Below, one piece after another: positions 57,974-64,000 of a DNA stretch of 64,000 bases. Under the pieces are notes generated by a model. The model worked only from the letters and a program-made list of their open reading frames with translations. It had not been told where the DNA came from and did not search any database. The DNA is taken from the NCBI RefSeq assembly GCF_027922045.1, contig NZ_BSEX01000003.1, positions 187,850 through 251,849 on the forward strand, read 5' to 3'. A program made the position numbers and the translations under genes. The DNA is from Microbacterium terregens (GTDB lineage Bacteria > Pseudomonadota > Alphaproteobacteria > Sphingomonadales > Sphingomonadaceae). Within the stretch, counting starts at the first letter, position 1; every line of letters starts with the position of its first letter.

Positions 57974-60454
57974 ATGCTTGCCATTTCCATTCGTCGACTG
58001 ATGATCGGTACCGCTACCGGGGCGCTGATGACGGCACTCCCTGCACTTACGCAAACGGCCACGGACGGGGCGCAAACGGCCGACAGCGCGCAGCGCGCCG
58101 CGCCGGAGGAGGGGCTGGTCGATACGAGCCAACCCAATGGTGAGGACATCATCGTCGTCGGCACGGCCGGCGGCGGCACGCGTCGGCAGGACGCCGCGTT
58201 TGCGGTAACGGCGCTTTCGAACGACGCCATCGAGCGCGCGGCACCCAACAGCACCGCCGATATCCTGCGGGCCGTTCCCGGCGTCATGGCCGAGAGTTCG
58301 GGCGGCCAGAATGGTGCCAACATCTTCGTCCGCGGCTATCCGTCCGGCGGCGACGCGCAGTTTGTGACCTTCCAATATGCCGGCGCGCCGGTGTTCGCGC
58401 CGCCTACGCTGTCGTTCCTGGAAAATTCGCAGCTGGTCCGGCTCGATGAGACGGTGCAGCGGATCGAGGCGGTGCGCGGCGGCACGGGATCGCTGTTTTC
58501 GCTCGGCCAGCCGGGGCTGACCGTGAACGTCGTTCCGCGGATCGGCGGCAGCGAGTTCCACGGCTTAGCCAAGCTCTCCTACACCGATTACGACGAGATT
58601 CGCGGCGATGCCTGGGTTTCCGGCCCACTCGACGAGGATACCGGCTTCATGGTCGGCGGCTTCTACGCCCAGGGCAACGGCATCCGCGATCCCGGCTTCC
58701 GCGCTGAAAAGGGCGGGCAGATCACGGGCAACATCCATCACGATTTCGGCGGTCGCGGTTCGGTGGAGGTGTATGCGCGCTACCTGAACGACCGCGGCGC
58801 CTGGCTGCTGCCGATCCCCGTCATCTCCGACAGCGACGGCGACATCCGCGCCTATCCTGGCTTCGATGCCGGCACCGGCACGCTGATGGGCCGGGATACG
58901 CGGATCACGACCAACGTGGTCGGCCGCACCCTCGACCTGCGCGAGGGCCGCGGCGCCAAGATCGTCAACACCGGCATCAACTTCGAATATGAAGTCGCCG
59001 ACGGGCTGCGGCTGCGCGAGCGGACCAGCTTCCTGGGCGGCAATGCGGATACGCTCGGCCTGGTTCCGGTAGAGGCGCCGGTCGCGGCATCCGCCATGGC
59101 GATCACGCTGGGCGGCGCCGGCTCCACCGTAGGCGCGCTCACCTATGCAAGCGGTGGCGGTGCGGTCGAGGGCGGCGCTGACGCCCGGGTGATGCGCGCC
59201 GGCATCTGGGAAGTGCGCAAGAAGATATCGTCCTTCGTGTCGGACACGGCAGCCGAATGGAGCACGGGCAAGAACAAGCTGACCGCCGGCTTCTTCTACA
59301 CCAACTATACGTCGCGCGACTCCTGGGTGCTGGGCAACCAGGTGCTGCTTGCGGCAGAGCCGAATGCGCGCCGCCTGAACCTGACGCTGAACGGGGGCCG
59401 CGCGGCGACGCTCAATGGCTTCACGAGCGGCCCCGCCTTCCAGGTCCGCGCGAACTACGAGGGCGAGGACTATGCCCTCTACGCCGTCGACGAACTGCAA
59501 CTGACTCCGCAGCTGCGCATCGACGGCGGCATCCGCTGGCAGCGCCATGCCGTCGATGCGACGCTGCGTACGCCGATCGCGGGGGGCAACGTCAATCTCG
59601 ATGGGGACCCACTGACGCTGTACGACAATTCCGTCACCGTGCTCGGCGGCCCCCGCACGATCCGCTATCGCAACGACGCCTGGTCCTGGACGGCGGGCGC
59701 CAACTACGACTTCACCGACGAGATCGGCGTCTTCGCCCGCTACAGCCGCGGCAACAGCTTCCCGCAGTTCGACAATCTGCGCGAGGCCACGGCCGAGAAC
59801 ATCGCCAACGATACCGGACTGGCCGCAACCGCGGAGGTCGATACCTATGAGGGCGGCGTGAAGATCTCGACCGGGATCGCCAACCTCTATGCCACCGTCT
59901 TCCACAACAAGTTCGAGGGCCTGGCGACCACCACGCTGATCGACAATGTGCCGGTCAGCTCGAACGGCGGCGCCAAGGCGACCGGCGTGGAGCTGGAAGG
60001 CGCCCTGCGGCCCACGTCGTGGTTCAGCATCACCGCGGCCGGCACCTATCTGGACGCCACGTACCGCGACTTCTTCACGGGCAACGGCACCATCGACAAC
60101 ACCGGCAACCGGGTGCAGCGCCAGCCCAAATGGATGTGGCGGGTGACGCCGGCGATCGACGTGGATGTCGGCAACCTGCGCCCGTCCCTCTTCGCGACGC
60201 TGCAATATACCGGCGACCGCTTCTCCGATCCGGAGAACCTGCAGGTGCTGCCGCACTTCTACCAGCTCGACGCCGGCGTCTCCGTCGAGGTGGCGCAGCG
60301 CATCCGGTTGCAGGTGACGGGCAACAACCTGACCGACGAGATCGGCCTGACCGAGGGCAACCCGCGGATCATCGGCGGCCAGGGCACGGGTCCGATCCTT
60401 GCCCGTCCGATCCTCGGTCGCTCGTTCCGGTTCAGCGCGGCGTTCGAGTTCTGA
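57974..60454 (+). CDS. TonB-dependent receptor (siderophore-like type)
   Basis: The 826-residue outer-membrane receptor has a leader (about 1-26), a plug domain (ALSNDAIERAAPNSTADILRAVPGVMAESSGG in part, then NIFVRGYPSGGDAQFVTFQYAGAPV in part) and a barrel ending SFRFSAAFEF with the C-terminal Phe. Unlike the receptor at 36938 it resembles FecA/FhuE-like or sucrose-type receptors in sphingomonads. Placed between trehalase and GH92 it more likely takes up an oligosaccharide than iron (inference). AGGGGATGA serves as ribosome site. Confidence 0.88.
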   Translation: MLAISIRRLMIGTATGALMTALPALTQTATDGAQTADSAQRAAPEEGLVDTSQPNGEDIIVVGTAGGGTRRQDAAFAVTALSNDAIERAAPNSTADILRAVPGVMAESSGGQNGANIFVRGYPSGGDAQFVTFQYAGAPVFAPPTLSFLENSQLVRLDETVQRIEAVRGGTGSLFSLGQPGLTVNVVPRIGGSEFHGLAKLSYTDYDEIRGDAWVSGPLDEDTGFMVGGFYAQGNGIRDPGFRAEKGGQITGNIHHDFGGRGSVEVYARYLNDRGAWLLPIPVISDSDGDIRAYPGFDAGTGTLMGRDTRITTNVVGRTLDLREGRGAKIVNTGINFEYEVADGLRLRERTSFLGGNADTLGLVPVEAPVAASAMAITLGGAGSTVGALTYASGGGAVEGGADARVMRAGIWEVRKKISSFVSDTAAEWSTGKNKLTAGFFYTNYTSRDSWVLGNQVLLAAEPNARRLNLTLNGGRAATLNGFTSGPAFQVRANYEGEDYALYAVDELQLTPQLRIDGGIRWQRHAVDATLRTPIAGGNVNLDGDPLTLYDNSVTVLGGPRTIRYRNDAWSWTAGANYDFTDEIGVFARYSRGNSFPQFDNLREATAENIANDTGLAATAEVDTYEGGVKISTGIANLYATVFHNKFEGLATTTLIDNVPVSSNGGAKATGVELEGALRPTSWFSITAAGTYLDATYRDFFTGNGTIDNTGNRVQRQPKWMWRVTPAIDVDVGNLRPSLFATLQYTGDRFSDPENLQVLPHFYQLDAGVSVEVAQRIRLQVTGNNLTDEIGLTEGNPRIIGGQGTGPILARPILGRSFRFSAAFEF

Positions 60455-60693
60455 CCGTGCGGCGGAGCGGCGGAAGGCCCTGAAGGGCGCACACGGGCCG
60501 GCGCAACGGCGGTAGAGGGCTTGCCCACTCTGGACACCGGGAGGTGGCCGGGCAAAGGAGCGGCAAGCTGCTCGCCTGCTGGAGGGAATGAATGCCGATA
60601 TCGCCGAGCGCCGACGCTGGGGGATTTCCGCCGCGCGATCCGGAGGGACGTGGCATGCCGTTCCCCATCGCGTCTCCTCGCTCAGCTGGGCCA

Positions 60694-62595
60694 ATGAAGC
60701 GAGCCCTCCTGGCCGCCGGTGCGGCACTGGCGTTCACGGCACCTGCAATCGCGCGCGAGAAGCCGGTCGACCTCGTCGATCCCTTCGTCGGCACCCTCGC
60801 CGATTTCGGGCAGCTCTCCCCCGCCGCCGTGGCGCCCTATGGCATGGTGCAGCTGGGGCCGGACACCGATCCTGCCAACCACGCCGGGTACGACTATGCG
60901 GCCCGCAGCCTGCGCGGCTTCTCGCACACGCGTGCGGTGGGCGTGGGCTGCGGCGGTGGCGGCGGCGACCTGCTGGTCTCGCTGCTGCCGGAGGGCTCTG
61001 GAGCGCTCGTGCCGCTCGACAAGGCAAGCGAGCGTGCAGGGGCCGGGCGCTACCGGGTCACCTATGCCAACGGCATCACCGCCGACATGACCGCCACCCG
61101 TGGCGCCGGCCTGCTGCGCTTCACCGTCGCCCGGGCAGGGCGCTACCTGCTCCGCTTCGATGCCGCGCACGCCTACACCCGGCGCCACGCCGCCCGGCTC
61201 ACCGCCGAAGGCACTGATCTGCGGGCGACCCTGACCGCCGGCACCGTCTGCGACGAGGGTGCCTATACGATCCACAGCGCGAGCCGGATCACGGTGGACG
61301 GCACGCCGCGCGTTGCCGCCGGGACGATCACCGGCAACCAGGCTTCGCTTGCCCTCGATCTGCGCCGCGGCGCCGTCGTGGAAGTGCGCACGGGTCTCTC
61401 GACCGTCGACGCCGCGGCGGCAGCAGGGGTGCGCGACACGGAGCTCGGCACCCGATCGTTCGCGACGGTACTCGCGGGCACGCGTGCGCACTGGCAGCGG
61501 GAACTGTCCCGCGTCCGCATCGACGCCTCACGCGAACAGCGCGCGCTGTTCTACACGTCGCTTTTTCGGGTGATGCAGACGCCGGTGGCGATCGACGATC
61601 CCGATGGCCGCCACCGTGGCAGCGACGGCCAGGTGCACCGGTCCGCACCCGGCACCACCCGCTATGCCAGCTGGGCGCTGTGGGACAATTACCGGACCCA
61701 GATGCCGCTGATCGCGATCCTCGACCCGGACCGCGCCGCCGACATCGCACGATCGCTGGTGGCCCTCTATGGCGAGGGCAAGCAGCGCTGGTCGACCCGG
61801 ACGGAGCCGTTCCTGACGGTGCGCACCGAGCATGCCGGCGTCGCGCTGCTCGACTTCTACCGACGCGGCATCCGCGGCTTCGATGCGCGTGCGGCCCTCG
61901 CCGGCATGGTACGCGAAAGCGAGACGCTGCAACGCGACACCCCGGACCAGCAGATCGAGGCCGCCTATGATGACTGGGCGGTGGCCGAACTCGCCGGAGA
62001 ATTGGGGGAGCAGGCGATCGCGGAGCGCTTCCGCGCCAAGGCACTTTCCTATCGGAAGATGTGGCGCTCGGTGTTCGAGAACCTCGGGCCCGACGCGGAC
62101 GTCGTCAAGGCACGGGGCCTCTACCAGGGGACGCTGTGGCAGTACCGCTGGGCGCCGGTGTTCGACCTCGACTGGATGGTGGCGACGCTCGGCAAGGAGC
62201 GCTTTCTGCGGGAGCTCGATCGCTTCTTTGCGGACGGGCTCTACAACATGACCAACCAGCCCGACATCCATACGCCCTGGCTCTACGCGGCGCTTGGTCG
62301 TCCGGATAATACGCGCGACCTGGTGCACCGCTACCTCACCGAGTCGGTGGACCACCCCTACACCAACGCCGGCAAGCGCCCCGTCCCCTTCCGCGGCCGC
62401 AGCTTCGCGCTGGCGCCGCAGGGGTATGCCGACGGCATGGACGACGACGCGGGTGCGATGTCGGCCTGGTACGTCTTCGGCGCACTCGGCTTCTATCCGC
62501 TGGTGCCGGGCAAGCCGGACTTGGTCACCACCACACCGTTGGTGAGACACGCCGAAATCACGGCGAAGAACCCGCGCGGGACAAACCGGGACTAG
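60694..62595 (+). pseudogene. GH92 alpha-mannosidase, 3'-truncated
   Basis: GH92 enzymes are calcium-dependent exo-alpha-mannosidases. The 633-residue reading frame has a Sec signal and the N-terminal sandwich (VDPFVGTLADFGQLSPAAVAPYGMVQLGPDT in part). The helical barrel carries NQPDIHTPWLYAALGRP and DDDAGAMSAWYVFGALGFYP. It stops soon after LVPGKPDLVTTTPLVRHAEI, where full-length relatives continue about 100 residues; the last 11 residues (TAKNPRGTNRD) look unrelated. Position 522 is Gln in NQP, where many GH92 enzymes have the catalytic Glu (NEP). The start ATG at 60694 gives the signal peptide. It may be a pseudogene or a short active form; an IS66 end lies 36 bp downstream. Confidence 0.75.
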
Positions 62596-62692
62596 TCGGA
62601 CGAACAGAGCGGCGGAACCGCAGAGTTCACGTAAGCGTCTGCTCAGGGCCGTCGACTGGGAAGAAGTGATGAGCTGCGGAGGGCTGGCAAGA

Positions 62693-63004
62693 TCACCTTG
62701 TCATGCCGATCCACATGATCTCGACGAAGGCCGTTGCCATAAGAGCAATGACGGCTGCAATCCGGGGACGTGACATCGCGGCCGATGCGAAGCTCGCGAT
62801 GACGAAGATCGCGGCGAAAGCAAACTCGGCCGTCGGAAAGGCGAAGAACGGCCTTGAGGCATGACGAAAATCGTCCTGAGCTTCGAACCAGCCTTGCATG
62901 CGCTTTGTTTCAAGCATCGTCCAGAACAGCCATATGGCGCTAATGATGGGCAGCACATAGCGCACTACGTGGTGGCCGGCGGTCTTGATGCGGGACGGCG
63001 TCAT
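62693..63004 (-). CDS. Small membrane protein of unknown function
   Basis: From ATG at 63004 this is 103 residues with about three membrane helices (near 15-32, 52-72 and 82-100) and the start MTPSRIKTAGHHVVRYVLPI. A GTG at 63082 would add 26 residues but lies inside the transposase remnant, so the shorter form is preferred; no clear ribosome site decides. It lies between the IS66-like ends, so it may be a passenger gene. Confidence 0.5.
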   Translation of the reverse strand: MTPSRIKTAGHHVVRYVLPIISAIWLFWTMLETKRMQGWFEAQDDFRHASRPFFAFPTAEFAFAAIFVIASFASAAMSRPRIAAVIALMATAFVEIMWIGMTR

Positions 63005-63063
63005 GTGCCGATTGTAGATGAAGGGGTGCGGCAAGCCATCGTTTTCGTTTCTCGGATGGAACG

Positions 63064-63257
63064 CTACGTGGTCCAGTTCCACGGTACGAGTTCGCCTATG
63101 CGGTTGCCAGGGTGCCCGTCGGCGATGCGCGTAAGCACGTCGCGCAGCCAGGCTTGGGGGTCGACAAAGTTGAGCTTGGCGGTCTGGAGAGGGTGTAGAT
63201 CGCCGCTGCCCACTCGCTGTAGGTCCGCCGGCGCTCCGTCCCGGTGATGACCTCCAT
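63064..63257 (-). pseudogene. Fused remnants of IS66 tnpA start and tnpC end
   Basis: From ATG 63257 the frame reads [15 protein letters not shown], the start of an IS66 TnpA-type protein. It then jumps to AAAIYTL and, after a 1-bp frameshift, [20 protein letters not shown] in part and GELVPWNW before a stop at 63064, the C-terminus of the IS66 transposase TnpC. Everything between was deleted. Not functional. Confidence 0.75.
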
Positions 63258-63476
63258 CCGCCCCATCTCCTGACCTCCTTCTGGACTCCAGGAGGAGACC
63301 ACAGGTCCGGACATTGACGCCTACGCCGCCCCCGGCAACACGCGGCTCACCGGACGCTTACGGTCAGCGTGCTGTTTGGCGCCAGTTCGGCTGAGGAGGC
63401 GCGCACGGCACACCGCGACCGTTTCCACGCGGGTAGGCTATCTCCAGGTTCTGAACGCCCATGCCCCGGACGCAAC

Positions 63477-63507
63477 AAAGCCCGCTGTCTTGCGAAAAGC
63501 GGGCTTT
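63477..63507 (-). terminator. rRNA operon terminator
   Basis: Perfect 9-bp arms AAAGCCCGC (63477-63485) and GCGGGCTTT (63499-63507), just past the tRNA 3' end on the minus strand. It has the A-rich/T-rich ends of a rho-independent terminator. Confidence 0.85.
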
Positions 63508-63512
63508 GGTGT

Positions 63513-63589
<77 letters not shown>

Positions 63590-63636
63590 CCAGGGTGAAT
63601 TGCATTGTGAATGGGTATGTGAGCACGAGCTTCAAT

Positions 63637-63751
63637 GCCTGGCGACGACCTACTCTTCCATCGCTTGAGCGATAGTACCATTGGCGCGGTCTGGTTTCAC
63701 GGCCGAGTTCGGGATGGGATCGGGTGGGTCACAGACGCTATAGCCACCAAG
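63637..63751 (-). rRNA. rrf: 5S ribosomal RNA
   Basis: The minus strand starts CTTGGTGGCTATAGCGTCTG and contains CCCGATCCCATCCCGAACTC and GGTACTATCGCTCAAGCGAT, the conserved 5S core. About 115 nt; ends are approximate to a few bases. It lies between 23S and tRNA-fMet. Confidence 0.93.
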
Positions 63752-63857
63752 CAATGAAGCCGGTGCACACAAGTTTTTCAAATCGATGTTAAGGCTGAGG
63801 GTACATCCACATCGTGACAACCAGGGTTGTCGTTGATGGTGGGACTCTTCAAGCGCG

Positions 63858-64000
<143 letters not shown>

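Larger units (their letters stand above)
62631..63361 (-). mobile_element. Decayed IS66-type element with both ends and a passenger gene
   Basis: The ends are GTAAGCGTCTGCTCAGGGCC (62631-62650) and, on the minus strand from 63361, GTAAGCGTCCGGTGAGCCGC. They share the first nine bases and further matches, as IS66-family ends do. Inside are remnants of transposase genes (63064-63257) and an apparently intact membrane-protein gene (62693-63004). The 8-bp flanks (GAGTTCAC; GGTCAGCG) do not match, so target duplication is lost or a flank was rearranged. Confidence 0.65.

Noticed and set aside
63362..63476. Small gene between the IS66 remnant and the tRNA terminator
   Set aside because: No frame with a start, ribosome site or recognisable product; treated as empty.

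Overview
The window looks like a chromosomal segment of a GC-rich sphingomonad (Sphingomonas or a close relative, Alphaproteobacteria). This rests on the gene families, a GTTC-N7-GTTC SOS box of the alphaproteobacterial type in front of dinB, and an rRNA operon end in the order 23S-5S-tRNA-fMet. No species call is attempted.

Layout. 1-11700: a type II secretion system (T2SS): gspGHICD on +, gspL-M-E and gspF on -, and a second gspL/gspM-like pair plus a gspN/gspC-like gene on - beyond gspD. A secreted GH43 arabinosidase gene sits inside the locus. 11738-16000: a small lipoprotein, two paired amidohydrolases (one without metal ligands) and a membrane protein. 15882-22430: a tightly overlapping operon DUF4129-DUF4350-MoxR-DUF58-SpoIIM-RDD, then a GNAT gene. 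22600-26153: SOS-controlled dinB with an overlapping FAD monooxygenase, then transaldolase.

26215-32811 is a hydroxyproline-type catabolic module: APC permease, GntR/FCD regulator, two-cysteine 4-hydroxyproline epimerase, DapA-family deaminase, FAD D-amino-acid dehydrogenase and M24 Xaa-Pro peptidase. Homoserine dehydrogenase, a 2-oxoglutarate oxygenase, an acidic protein and an MliC lipoprotein follow. 36938-54618 is an arabinoside-degradation region: TonB receptor, GH43, GH43 endo-arabinanase, GH51, Ohr, GH43, DUF885 peptidase, an LDH2-family dehydrogenase, GH127 and a divergent DUF5695-like protein. 54659-62595 holds manganese catalase, a MaoC protein, trehalase, a second TonB receptor and a 3'-truncated GH92. 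62631-63361 is a decayed IS66-type element around a small membrane-protein gene. The window ends in the 3' part of an rRNA operon on the minus strand.

Working together. The most interesting reading is that the hydroxyproline module and the arabinosidase region form one system for plant hydroxyproline-rich, arabinosylated glycoproteins (extensin or arabinogalactan-protein type). Glycosidases, including the GH127 family known for hydroxyproline-linked beta-L-arabinofuranose, would strip the sugars. Peptidases would release imino-acid residues, and the module would burn hydroxyproline. The link is not only gene content: one 14-bp motif (ATACNNTATACGAT) occurs in the divergent promoter of the hydroxyproline module and twice in the divergent promoter between GH127 and the DUF5695-like gene, 21 kb away. 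Several of these enzymes carry Tat-like or Sec-type leaders, so the T2SS is a plausible but unproven exporter.
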